From: Jaltomata sinuosa
Taxonomy: Eukaryota > Streptophyta > Magnoliopsida > Solanales > Solanaceae
DNA length: 64,000 nt
Reading direction: 5' to 3'
NCBI GenBank assembly: GCA_003996215.1
Contig: QJPP01003118.1
Span: 1-64,000, forward strand
Below the pieces are notes generated by a model. That model was not told the DNA's origin. It worked only from the letters and a program-made list of their open reading frames with translations, and ran no database searches. Shown in pieces: positions 32,981-44,280 of this stretch; position 1 is the stretch's first letter, and each line of letters starts with the position of its first letter. The position numbers and the translations under genes are program-made.

Positions 32981-35900
32981 TCAAATCTTTTATGGTTTAG
33001 CTGGAATAATCGTGAAGGTTCTAGAAGGGGACAGATGTCCCTCTCAACATTCGTATCCCCTGATTTGTGGCAAAATCCTCTGAATTTGTCCTGAGATAGT
33101 ATAAGACGTGGCCTCAACATCCTTCATCCTCAAGAAACAAGTTCAAAATTCAAAAACCACAAGGGTTTTTACCCAACTTTACCCCTCTATTTCCCCCACC
33201 CCTCATTTTCCCTCAAGAGATTCCTATATAAACCCCAAGGATTCAGATAATTATGGGCTGGATTTTGGGTCTTGAGTTTCTTTTTAAAGAACCACTCTCT
33301 AGAACTCAAAAAATACCAAAGGTTGCAGATAAAAAAATCTCATAAAAAGGGTTCCTGTTGGATTTGATAAGATCTGTTCAAACTCCAGCGGTGGGAAGTT
33401 TTTGATGACCAAGCTTGAAGCCTCAGTTTGCTGCTCAAAAATAGGTAAGCCCTTCGTCTTCCTTTTTCTCTTGATTTGAATTAGTTAGTATAAGAAACGG
33501 TGCTGGTCTTGTTGTCAAAAAGAATATGTGTGTGATGTTGAGGAAATAGAAGATTATGATATTTTGTTTGATTGGTTGAAGTAGTTGTCAAACCCAAAAT
33601 TTCTTGAAGTTTTGTTTTGTTGTTCTCGCTGTTTTTGGTGTTCTATGACCATGGGTGTTTATACATACTTTATTGTATCCGTGTATAGTAAACTCTATTA
33701 AAATATATCTTCTTGACTCATAATGTCAAATAAAGATCATTAATATGAAGGCAAAGATTTTGGTTTTAGGTTTGTTCTTTGGCATTCTTCAAAGAACCAA
33801 CTGTTAGAATGGAATCAAAATTTCCTCATAATTTTGGAATTTATTCTAGCTGCTTGAAAAGTTCTCTGAGTTCCTAGTATTATCTGTGTCTACCTTAAAG
33901 TCATTTGAAGACTGGGATATATTCTGCTAGTGTCTATGTTATTAAAACATGTTAGAATATATTCTAAGAGCTAAGAGGTTCTCACTGATTTTGTCATATC
34001 GGTATAAGGCCTAAAAGTTGTATCAAGTCTCTTGTCTTTTTCATTTTTTCCAACTTCTCCATGACACAGGAGAAATAGAAATGAAGTGAGTTTTGTGATA
34101 TGATCAAGGACTCCATAATATCTTCCTTATAGCTTTCTAATAATATTATTTTATCATTACTAAAAGAGTAATGATGTAACATCTCCCCCCTCCCCCAAGG
34201 TATGATTTAATTGATCAATTTGGTTCTGATAAAAGGGATAGCTTAAGACTAGTAGTTCAAAAGTGTTAGTTCATATTTTTTCATGCTTCCTTCTTATCTT
34301 AATCTGCATTTCAGGTAGTATATCATAAAACATCCATCTTTCCTTAGCTTTTGATGCATTATGTCTACGAATATGAATTATTTTTCCTTCTTGAGCTTGT
34401 TTCTTCTAAAGTGTTGGCTGAATATGTTTAAAAGGCAAATCAGCCAGTTGTTTTGTTCAAAAACCTTTTACACCTACATCTAAATGTATTCTTCATCATC
34501 GAGTCATGATTGGGGTTTAGTTGCTAAAAATAAGCATGAATCAGCTTTAAATTCCCATGTCTCCATTCTCGTAACTTGTTAAGAAGAGTTCATATTTTCC
34601 AATTCAAGTTTCAAAAGTATTTAGGTGCTATGTTTTTTCTCAGTCATCTCTCTTGAAAATGAACAGAGGCCTTTTTTCATTTTTAATTGCCAAAATGGTC
34701 CTAAAAGAGTAAAGTTTTCCCATGTTTAGTGCTATTTTGAGTCCTAGTGTATGTATTCAATTTGGTTGATAAGCATTTGATGTTGGTCTCCATGCTTTGT
34801 TGCAAAATCCATATTTTGATTCAGCCATATCCATGAAGTTTCAAATAATTTTTTCCATTGTTTGCTTTGAATGAACAATTTTTTTAAGGGGCTAGCTATA
34901 ATCAGAATAAATGGGACCTATTTTTGTGTATTCTACAGCTTTGCTTGTTTATATTTGACATGCTAGAATTGGTTCTCTGACAGATTCTAATCCTTTCTTT
35001 TTCTTTTGTCATATGAACTGTCTGAGTCTATTTGGACTCCTCCATTTGCATTGCATCATGCTCGTTGGGTTGAAACCCAACACTTCATCCTCAGGGAGTC
35101 AGCTTCATCAAATAATGGAAGCTAATGTACAGGTGAAAGATGGGCCAATAGTTGAAATGTTGGGTTAGAAGCCTAAACAAATGACAAGAATGAGTTGCAT
35201 AAGATGGGCCTAAAACCCATAAAGACACAGCAATAACGTGGAGCTCAAAGTTCAAAGAAATAGAATTAGGACAGGGTATTTGGGCCAAGGGCCTGAAATT
35301 TATTGATTGGGGTTAAAGCCTAATCGGATTCTCTCCTCTTTCCTTAAATATTGATCGACTTGTTTAAACTCTTAACATTTTAACTTAATATATTTGAATC
35401 CCCTTGAGAAATTGCTATTCCTTATTTTCTTCAAACGGTTCCTTTCTCCTATATCGCTTTATGAGTTTAATAATTAGAGTAATTAATAAAAATTTCAAAC
35501 AAGTTTTCTTTTAGTAGTAACTTTTCAAACGTTCTTTAATTCTTCCTTTAATATTTCTCAAATGAATATGCTTTCTTTTTTCAAGTTAATGAAAATAAGG
35601 AGGCCCTTAGTAAAATACTTTACTGTAACAAGTTTAAATACTTCATAAACCTTTATTTTATATTGGGTTTCATTGTCAAATAATTTTTCAAAACTTTATA
35701 ATAGTCTCCTTCTTCCTTTTTAGTCAAATAAGAGTTCTTTTTAAAATAAATTGGATAACCGCGAGTTAGCGGATACTTTTAGTGCCTTAAAAACCTTCTA
35801 AAATTATTAATGTGAACCGCTTATCCAAAATCTCTAAATTTTATAAGTCTTTTATTATTTTATGCTTAAGAATTTATAGAAGGTTTCCTTAATTTCCTTT

Positions 35901-36019
35901 ATAAAACTAAGTGGTGACTCTTTCTTTTCTAAGAAATTATTTTAGAAATTTGAACAAGTTTTTAAAATGAATTTTTTCAAAGTCAAAAACCTCTTTCTTG
36001 TCCAAAAACCTTGAAAACA
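32981..36019 (+). repeat. LTR of an Ogre/Tat-type element, 5' truncated
   Basis: AT-rich, about 3 kb, ending TTGAAAACA just before the primer site. Its beginning is cut by the element A insertion at 32980. A TATATAAA box at 33225-33232 would start the R region. No ORF of note; the 62- and 65-residue ORFs inside are unremarkable. Long LTRs and the primer site fit the Tat/Ogre lineage. Confidence 0.65.
33225..33232 (+). promoter_or_regulatory. TATA box of the Ogre/Tat-type LTR
   Basis: TATATAAA in the context GATTCCTATATAAACCCC, upstream of a transcript-like leader. Position within the LTR is consistent with the U3/R boundary. Confidence 0.5.
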
Positions 36020-36023
36020 TAAA

Positions 36024-36041
36024 TGACGACACTGCTGGGGA
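36024..36041 (+). other. Primer binding site, Ogre/Tat type
   Basis: TGACGACACTGCTGGGGA resembles the TGGCGACTCTGCTGGGGA-type site of Tat/Ogre elements, which I recall as tRNA-Arg primed, with two differences. It lies four bases after the LTR end. Confidence 0.6.
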
Positions 36042-37590
36042 TTTCAACTAGGTTCTAGCAAAATATTTTGACTAACTCTTATTTGACTATCTATTCGAGT
36101 TTGTAATAATTAATGTATTTAATGTTCTTATTTGCTTACTCGTTTAATTTTTGCATATTATAAACTGTTGCACTTTCATGGCATTTTTCATCTCCCTGAC
36201 AAAGTATTAATTTGCATTAGGAAAAAATAGTGATTATGTGAGTATTCACAATCATTCTTCGCTAAAACACATTTTTTTCCAAAATAGATAAGTGAGTAGT
36301 TAACTGATGGTCGATCAATGATCACTTCTTGCTTTAGCCTGTGGTTGTCTGCTCGAGTTCCTGGTCATTTTGTAATAAACTAACTCTAGTAAACCTAAGA
36401 TAGATCAAAATCAATTCCCTTGCTTAGGCATTGACCTATGTAGACCCGATATCCCAGAGGTATTGGGTCCATTAGTAAGACCACTTTGTGTCTGAAAGGG
36501 CCCACATTCAGAAATGAAAATCATCCCTTATGTATTTAATTGAAGGATGCGATGTCGCATTATACGAATCATTGTCCCTCAAGATTGGAAAATTTAGATT
36601 GTTCTTTATTATTGTATTCAAAGAAAGATATCATCCGAAAGATGTTTGAAATTCCAAGAAGTCCAAGAAGTTTGAGAATGAAGGACCTTCTACGGTGGCC
36701 TAGTTTAGGATGTACCCCTGTGTGGGATTGATATTCAATGTACATCCATTTCTCTTATTTTGTATCTCATTTTAATTTAATTAGTTTGTATATAATATAT
36801 TTTGGGTCAATGGAATATCTACAAATGACATACATATCCTTTAATTCGTTAGGCCTACCTTTGGCATGAAAAGGTCACACATTCATATAGGATTCCCTAT
36901 AAACTGTTATATGATAAAAATGTCTTATGTTCTTGTGTGCGTTTCTTAATTCAAAGGTAAATTGATTCACTCCTATTTAGATATTTTTAGAACCCCTAGG
37001 TAAGATATAATCTCACTACACAAAGTATGACCAAAACTCTGACTCTTCCAAATTTCTCAGAAAAATCCTAAAATCTTTTCTTTTCACAAAGCCTCTAAAG
37101 CTTACGTCTATCTCTCAGAAAATATTGACTTGCCAACTTAAACTATGTAGATCCTGATTTCTCCTTCATGGGATATATAGACTGCCTTTCAGGACTCGAC
37201 CCCTATCTTTGAAAACTTCCATTTCCCCTCTTTTGGCGAAGAAGTTAAAGGATTTTGCCATAATCAAAGACACCAGAAGATCGAGTCAACTTTTTCGTCA
37301 AGTCACTAGTTTCAAAATCAATGGGTAAATTCCTGTCCGTTTGAATCTTTTCATCAGTACCCACCCATGGATTAGTTCACCTTTTATAAAGCAACATTTA
37401 TTTGTTTACGTTATATTAAATATCTTGTATTATTTGCCATGAATAAATCTAACGTAGTTATCCCCTTTGAGTTATTTTCTTGTATCAGGTATAGAAACTA
37501 ATCTGTGTTGAGAAAAGATGGTTGAACACTCTTATTTCACAAGTTCAAATAAAATTTCTTCCCCCGATCATGACTTGTAAAAAAAGGATA
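36042..37590 (+). mobile_element. Long leader of the Ogre/Tat-type element
   Basis: 1.5 kb between the primer site and gag without a convincing frame. Ogre/Tat elements often carry a long leader or an extra ORF before gag. The ORF at 36540-36731 has no recognisable domain. Confidence 0.5.
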
Positions 37591-38535
37591 ATGACTGGGG
37601 GTACTAAGGAAGTTGGTTTAACTATGGAAGATCCTCGCATAGCTAAACAGAATCAACTGATTGCACAATTGGCATAACATGTTGCTTAGATGAGAGATGA
37701 GGTGGAAAAGACTAGAAATTTTGTTGATAAGGTCATTAATTAAAATATTCCTGTTCCTTGAGAAAGAAGGCCTCTGCTTCATATTCCTCCTTTGAAATCT
37801 CCAGCCCCTGAACACTTTTCCAATGATACACCTGCATTTTCTTATAGCTTGAGCACAGGAAAACCTCTCGAATCCGTCTTGAGTAAGTTTGCACCATCAA
37901 AAGCCTACCCTCCAGAAAACTCATACCCTGTCACTTATGCCCAAACAAATTACCACCGCCTCCACAAATATACCAAAACTTTCAATTGACTTTTCAAGCA
38001 CCAAGTCATTTTTATTCAAATCTACAAACATACCACAAAGTAGCTTCCCCAACATACCAAAGTAAAATATCCCATTCAAATCATAAAAGGAAATATCCTC
38101 GAGTATTTACCCTTTTAGTCAAAAGTCAAACTCGGCTTTTCAAAAAACTCAAGGAAGTTAGATTAATCCAACCCATTGTTCCAAGAGCTGTCACTACTAA
38201 CTTTCAGTTCTTTAAAGCCAATTGACATTGCGCAAACCATGCTGGAAGAACTAGTATGCAATAAAAGATTACATCAATCTGAAATAAAAGATTCAAAACT
38301 TGATTAATCAGAAGGTGATCTTAATTCAAACGGTGTCGTTTAATATCACCAATCGTAAAGGAGCCACTATCAATATGATAAAGATTGATAAAGAGTGGTA
38401 TGCAAGAAATATTCTTAATAAAGAGGATGATCGAGAGTTTCTAAGGCCTTTGACTCATCTATCCCAATCTTTCCCTATTCATACATCTGACAATCCGGGT
38501 AAAGGAATCAAAGATCATGATGTGGTATTTAAATA
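37591..38535 (+). pseudogene. gag of the Ogre/Tat-type element, broken
   Basis: Starting near ATG 37591, the frame gives MEDPRIAKQNQLIAQLA and continues with RDEVEKTRNFVDKV, a usual start of Ogre/Tat gag. Four early nonsense codons (TAA, TAG, TAA, TGA) interrupt it by 37760. Proline- and tyrosine-rich sequence follows to about 37985, where a frameshift occurs. The next frame (37986-38225) holds RVFTLLVKSQTRLFKKLKE and then a degenerate HCANHAGRTS block, the CxxHxG-type knuckle region. 38300-38536 ends with a block (GATINMIKIDKEW) typical of gag C-termini in this lineage. No protease or pol follows; the element stops at 39109. Confidence 0.65.
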
Positions 38536-39109
38536 ATTCATTGAGATTTCACAATTAAAAAAGGAGTTGTTGCAGAATTGGACCTCCACTTTGCCCATGA
38601 CTCTCCAATCATCTGGGCAAAAGAGGCAAAAAAATATTTTTTGCAAAATCAGTTATGGTCCAGATGAGGCACGCGATCCACCATTTATGTTTTAATACCC
38701 TCGTATTATTTTACTGCTTTCTGAAAGGCAAAGACTCGCACTCATGTGAGTCATAGCCAGAGTTTGAAAATATTTCCTGAAAAAGTCTCCCCTATCATGA
38801 AAATCTTTTCTTTTTTTGTTTTTGCTTGTTATCATCTAACTTATTTTGTTTATGATTTTAGTAATAATAATTAAGAACTTCTAATATCATGTCATGTCAA
38901 GAACTTAATTTACAAATTAAGATAGATGATGATGAATTCGAAGAATATGATGAAGAGACTATGGTCCCTGAGTAGTTAACAAAAGAACTAAGGGATTTTG
39001 AGAATTGGGAAAATCCCAACTTAGAGGAAACTAAAGTAGTCAATCTAAGAGACAATGAAGAATATAAATAAACAAGAAATAGAGTGTAACAACCCTTCCC
39101 ATCATTATG
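38536..39109 (+). mobile_element. Remainder of the Ogre/Tat-type element to the next insertion
   Basis: Continues after the gag stop with degenerate sequence and an acidic frame on the plus strand (DDDEFEEYDEETMV-like near 38925). It is cut by the LTR at 39110. The junction (TGTAACAACCC near 39084) was not resolved further. Confidence 0.4.
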
Positions 39110-40569
39110 TGTCACTCTCCGAGGCTACTCCCTGGACGTAATATGGTACTTAGTGTCACAAGTGACCCCAAGCTAACCCATGGTCTGGCATGTCTACATA
39201 ATTTCTAATAAATTTAAGTTGTGTGGAAAACTTAACTAATTCATAATATAAGAGTTGAAAAAAAGAAATCCAAACATGACTAAATATATATAAATATATG
39301 AAAATGTGATAAGTCTGAAAGTAAACTGAAATACTCAAGAGCTTATTCTAGTTTATGTCTGAAAGCCTCTAACTGAAGTGAGTTACTGGGATAAGTCCCC
39401 AGCTAACTCTAAAAGTCTGAAACTAGAATATAATGCTGAAAGAATAAAGATAACTACCGTCCTCGAGCTATGAGGACTCACCCCTGATACTGTTGAGTGG
39501 GGACTGGGAAATCGTACTAAACACAATCTGGATGCTGAGAACATGAACCTACATCATAAAATGATGTAGCATAAAAGTATGCATCAGTACTTCAGATGTA
39601 CTGAGCATGCAGGATATATGCAATGCTATATAACATAGAGACTGAAATAGAAACATCTACTAAAACATGAACTGAGATATAAGCCATATGCAATGACCAA
39701 GTAATTAATAAGAATATTGTAGCATACTGAGCTGAGTTGAATAACTAAATACAAGGTCAATGCAATGATGAATCTAACTATGGGAGACACTATTAATCGA
39801 CATACCCCAAGCTGAGCTAACTATGGGGATAACATGTAACCCTGGATAGAAGGGTGTTCATACCTTGCCAAGGGTACAAACAAATCTGACGTGGATCCAC
39901 TAAACTGATGTCCACAAGGGACAAAGGCGATCATCCTAATCTGATAGCTGACCCCTTTCATACCTACGGTGGCACCGTAGTTTTAGGACTTGGGGACTGC
40001 TACTAAAGGTTTCAGCCTAATCTGATAGCCAAGCCTTCATCCCTTCATCCGCTCAGTACTAAGTCTACTCCCAACTGAATGTAAGCAATGATATCCAAGC
40101 TGAGATACTGGATAGCTCAAATACTGATAATCATCTGAGAATGCAACATATATATACTGAAACTGATGGCATTCTATCTTTGTAGCATGATAGTATGAAT
40201 TATCTTCCTAGCAAGTATAATTTATGAGTACTAGAATTAACACAAGCTAGGGCTTCTGAATCCTATACATGTGACTATGCTAATTATCCAAGAAACATAT
40301 AATAAATATCAAATAAACTATAGGGACCCCCCTAGCAGTTTTCCATGGGCTACCCTACATCCTGTCAGACCTCCAATGCCTATGAGGACCCCCCGTCAGG
40401 CTGAGATAGACTCATAGAGCCTATGGGCTCTTCCCACAGAGACCCCGATAGGTCGTCATGTCCACGATACCCATGGGCCAACCCGTGGGGCTTGTCTGAC
40501 AGATAAAGTTTTGCTGAGGTTTTCTGAGTTCTGGGTTTCAAATATTGGTCTGAATTATGGGGTGTTACA
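39110..40569 (-). repeat. 3' LTR of minus-strand Tekay-type element C
   Basis: On the minus strand it starts TGTAACACCCC (40569) and ends GAGAGTGACA (39110), 1460 bp. From about 39110 to 40290 it is homologous to the R/U5 part of element B LTRs. Its U3 (about 40320-40569) is unrelated to that of B: it lacks the 92-bp repeats and has other short words such as GCCCATGGG. The TATGT flank shows no confirmed target duplication. Confidence 0.8.
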
Positions 40570-40592
40570 ATATCCCTCTTTGGGATAATTCA
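40570..40592 (-). other. Purine-rich tract of element C, split from the rest of C
   Basis: On the minus strand it reads TGAATTATCCCAAAGAGGG and then ATAT before the LTR, matching GAATGATCCCAAGGAGGAGA before element B's 3' LTR. Its upstream continuation is at 50105, so element B sits exactly between. Confidence 0.75.
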
Positions 40593-40659
40593 TGGTAACA
40601 CCCCAGAACATCCAAGTCTAGACTCAGCTTAGAAAATCAAAAGGAAATAAAATTCCAAG

Positions 40660-41200
40660 TGTCAGCCATCCACGAGTCAGATCTATGAGCCTCGGAACAG
40701 TCTACGAGCCATGGACTGGACTCGTGAAACTCAGTCAAAGACCAGCCAAGTTGGGGTCAAGACCACGAATTGGAACCACGAACCGTAGAATGATCCACGA
40801 GTCATGGATTCTACTCGTGGAACTCAGACCTGAGGCCTAACTGTCCCCATAAAACCATGACCTATTTCCATGAATCGTGGAATAATCCATGAGTCATGGA
40901 ATGGTCTCGTGGAACTCAGACCTGAGACCCAACTATCCCAATGAAACCACGACCTATTTTCACAAACCGAGGAATGATCCACGAATCGTGGAATGGTTTC
41001 GTGGGACTCAAACTTGAGGGTCATCAATCCCTCAGAAACCACGACAGGGTTCCATGAACCGTGGATGGTTCCACAGGTCATGAACCCAAGTTGTGGAACT
41101 CAGACACACAGCTAGACAAAAAGGCCCAGGAACCATAACAGGGTTCCACGAGCCTTGGAAGTTTCCATGAGTCATGGAACCCATCGGTGGAACCTGAGTC
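40660..41200 (+). repeat. 92-bp tandem repeats with CCACGANTCGTGG palindromes
   Basis: Unit starts at about 40696, 40788, 40880, 40972 and 41064, a spacing of 92 bp. Each unit contains one or two inverted words such as CCACGAATCGTGG or CCATGAATCGTGG. Substitutions often keep the two arms paired. The same array occurs in the 3' LTR (47980-48510). The antisense ORF 40824-41081 is a read-through of these repeats, not a gene. Confidence 0.8.
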
Positions 41201-42227
41201 GCGAATTTCAGCAGTTTTCTTTTAAATTTTCCAGGGGAATTCTAGATTTTTTCTACCTCTTTTAATGCCTAAGCTATGATGTTTTGGTTATTCTAAGCCT
41301 AGTCTATCAGTCAAAAACCACCTAAATCATCTATTCTCCAAAAAACATCAGACTTAGAAAGAAAAGAAACAAAAGAGGCGACAGTTTTCTCTGAAGAACA
41401 AGAAGGAAGTCTTCTTCAAGCTCAGCCCTAAACCCAAGGTTTTCCCCCATATTTTCTTCTCCAGGTATGTGGGATTTTACTAGTGGGCTCCTTTCACCTA
41501 TTAGGTCTCTAGAATTCAGTCAAGCTCTTGAGTTCTTCATGAAATATTCAGACCTAGGGTTCCTAAATCTTAGGGATTCATTTCAATTCAGATGTCATGG
41601 TTTAAGTGTAATTAGATACATGTTTCTTGGGGAATTAGCATAATCACATGTATAAAATTCAGTAACCCTAGTTTTTATTGAAATTCAATATTCATGATTT
41701 ACACTTGCTAGGCAGATAATTCAGACAGTCATACTTCAGAATAGAATGCTATTATGTTTCAGTATATATATGCGTTGCATTCTCAGATCACTATCAGTAT
41801 TCAGCTATCCAATATTTCAGTTGGTGTTTCATTACTTATGTATTCAGTTGGGAGTAGACTTAGCACCGATAAGACAAAGGTATGAAGACTCACCCACCAG
41901 TTTAGGTTGATACCTTTAGTAGAAGTCCCTAAGTCCCAGAACTACGATGCTACTGTAGGTTCTAGAAGGGTCACCCGTCAGATTAGGCTTGACACCCTTG
42001 TCCCTTGTGGACATCAGTTAGTGGTTCCACGTCAGACTTGTTCATACCCTTGGCAAGGTATGAACACCCTCCCATCCAGGGTTAGAGGTTGGCCCTATAG
42101 TTAGCTCAGCTTAGGGTATGTCGGTTAATAGTATCTCCTACAGTCACACTCCTATTGCATTGACTTAAATTCAATTATTCAGTTTAGCATGCTATATATT
42201 CATGATATTTATCTGGTCATTGCATTT

Positions 42228-42340
42228 CAGCTTACTTCTCATCTTATGCTTTAGTATACATATTTCTATGTTTAGTCCTTGCAGCTTACTTCTCATCTTA
42301 TGCTTTAGTATACATATTTCTATGTTTAGTCCTTGTGTTG
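42228..42340 (+). repeat. Tandem duplication in the 5' LTR of B
   Basis: Two adjacent, nearly identical copies of a segment containing ATGCTTTAGTATACATATTT. The 3' LTR has one copy near 49530-49590. Confidence 0.85.
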
Positions 42341-42861
42341 TTCAGCTTAGCACATATCTTGCATGCTCAGTACATTCGAAGTACTGATGCATACTTTTGT
42401 GATACATTGTTGTATGATGTAGGTTCAGGCATTCAGCATCCAGACCATGCTTAGCTCGACTTCCATCCTGTACTGAGCAACTTCAGTGGTGAGTCCTCAT
42501 AGTTTAGGGATGACAGTCATGCTTTATCTTCAGTCTTTACTTTTACTTTCAGATTATTAGAGTTAGCTAGGGGCATGTCCTAGCAACTCATATCAGTTAG
42601 AGACTTTCAGACATAGACTAGTTTCAGTTATTGAGTTGTTACTGTTGTTTTTCACACATCATGATATTCTTATATATTTTTATACAGACATGTTTTGGGG
42701 ATCTTTCCCCACTCCAGTTATTAAACTGTTTTTAGATTCCCCACAGTATATGTTTTTACTTGAAATAGTTTGGTAATGCCAGACCATGGGTTAGCTTGTG
42801 GTCACTCGTGACACTAAGCACCATGCTATATCTAGAGGGTAACCTCGGGGCATGACAAACT

Positions 42862-42873
42862 TGGTATCAGAGC
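42862..42873 (+). other. Primer binding site of B, initiator tRNA-Met
   Basis: TGGTATCAGAGC, a perfect 12-base match to the initiator tRNA-Met complement, four bases after the LTR. Confidence 0.85.
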
Positions 42874-43073
42874 ATCAGGTTTAAGTGTCCTAGGGTGTCT
42901 AAAAGATGCGTCAAGTAGAGTCTTCTTCATGGGTGTGAAGCGCACCACACCTATGGGGGAGAAGCTATGAGATGTCATTAGGAACAACTTTCCTTCATTC
43001 TTTTCTAGCTCGTGCTATGGAGTATGAACTCTATTTAATCTCCTCCTAACTCATGCTCTTCGGATTTCAAAAA
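42874..43073 (+). other. Leader of element B
   Basis: Non-coding leader between primer site and the gag start; homologous to 61896-62095 of element C in reverse. Confidence 0.6.
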
Positions 43074-44280
43074 ATGCCTCCCAGAAGAGCTAACGCCAGG
43101 AATCAGCAAGCACTAGCAGCTCTTGCAGACCCATTGAATAAGCAAGTCACGCATGTTGAATTTAGGGTTGCCTTCTAAGTACTTTCTTACGTCATGACCT
43201 CTTAGGTCAATCAGCAGAATGTGGCACCAGCTCCACCTCAAACTAACACTGCTGCAGTTAAAGTTCGGGACTTCACTCGGATGAACCCTTTAGAATTTCA
43301 TAGGTTTAAATCAAAAGAGGATCCACAAGAGTTTCTTGATGACATTCAGAAGGTAACAAATATTATGGGTGTCACTCCAGTCGAGAGTGCAGATTTAGCC
43401 ATCTATCAGCTGAAGGGAGTGGCTTATACTTGGTGTCTGCAATGGAAGGAGTCCCATTGTACTAATACAGGTCCAGTTGATTGGAACCACTACAAGAATG
43501 CATTTCTGGACAAGTTCTTCCCACTTGAGCTCAGGGAAGCCAAGGTCCAAGAGTTCATCAACTTGAAGCAGAATGATATGAGTGTGAAGGAGTACGCACT
43601 CAAGTTTACTTAGTTTTCTAAGTATGCTCCGACAATAGTATCTAACTTTAGGGCCTATATGAGTAAGTTAGTATCTGGTGTGTCTGATGATGTAGTCAAG
43701 GAGTGCACGAATGCTATGTTGGTTAAGGAGATGGATTTTTCCAGGTTGGTTACCTATGCTCAGTAGATTAAGGAAAAGAAAATCAAAGAAAGGGGAGGAG
43801 ACAGTAAGAGAGCTAGGACAGGTGACTTTTGCTACTCTCAGCAGAGGTCAGAAGGTGGTAATCGCCCTTAGTTCCATCAAAAATCTTTAGCTTAAGCCCC
43901 ATCTTCTACTAGTGCCCCAGTGCCTAAATTCAGACAGGATCGACAGAAAAGAGCGCCAGGCTCTAAGTCCCAAGGTACAGTTACTAGTGGGTGCACCCAT
44001 CAAGTTTGTAAGAAGTATGGTAAGAACCACCAGGGTGAGTGTATGATGGGCAGTGGTAACTGCTTCGGGTGTGGCAAGCCAGGCCACAGGATGAAGGAGT
44101 GCCCTGTAAATTCTCAGAAGATAAGGGATACTCATTCATATAATCATTCCAGTTCTACAGCAGCTTCTGTGGGTTGCCCTACTTAATAGGGTGCCTCATC
44201 CGGTACAGGTGGTGGTTAGTGCCAGAATAGGTTGTATGCCCTTCAGACTCGACAGGACCAGGAGGATTCTCCCAATGTGG
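43074..44280 (+). pseudogene. gag of element B, interrupted only by nonsense codons
   Basis: Starts at ATG 43074 (MPPRRANARNQQ), the same start context as element C. Capsid core: SKEDPQEFLDDIQKV, GVTPVESADLAIYQLKG and FFPLELREAKVQEFINLKQ. The zinc knuckle near 44058-44102 is perfect, CFGCGKPGHRMKEC, preceded by a second Cys/His cluster (CKKYGKNHQGEC). One frame holds throughout, broken by TAA near 43177, TAG near 43202, TAG 43611-43613, TAG near 43765, TAG near 43868, TAA near 43892 and TAA-TAG at 44184-44189. In element C the position of 43611 is Gln. Gag would package RNA and build the particle; this copy cannot. Confidence 0.8.

Larger units (their letters stand above)
40593..42857 (+). 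repeat. 5' LTR of element B
   Basis: 2265 bp, TGGTAACACCCC (probably an altered TGTAACACCCC) to GGGGCATGACA. U3 holds a 92-bp tandem repeat. A roughly 58-bp tandem duplication at 42228-42340 (GCTTACTTCTCATCTTATGC twice) is absent from the 3' LTR and explains most of the length difference. Confidence 0.85.

Noticed and set aside
33000..36019. Possible host gene or intron-rich region
   Set aside because: AT-rich without an open frame above 65 codons; it ends in an Ogre/Tat-type primer site and so is better explained as an LTR.
39084..39109. TGTAACAACCC as a second LTR start just before 39110
   Set aside because: Only about 25 bp separate it from the LTR edge, and no matching end or partner could be found.
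40824..41081. 85-residue ORF with repeated HETIPRFVDHS-like units, and similar ORFs at 48128-48614
   Set aside because: They are read-through of the 92-bp LTR repeats; the periodic protein pattern follows from the DNA repeat.
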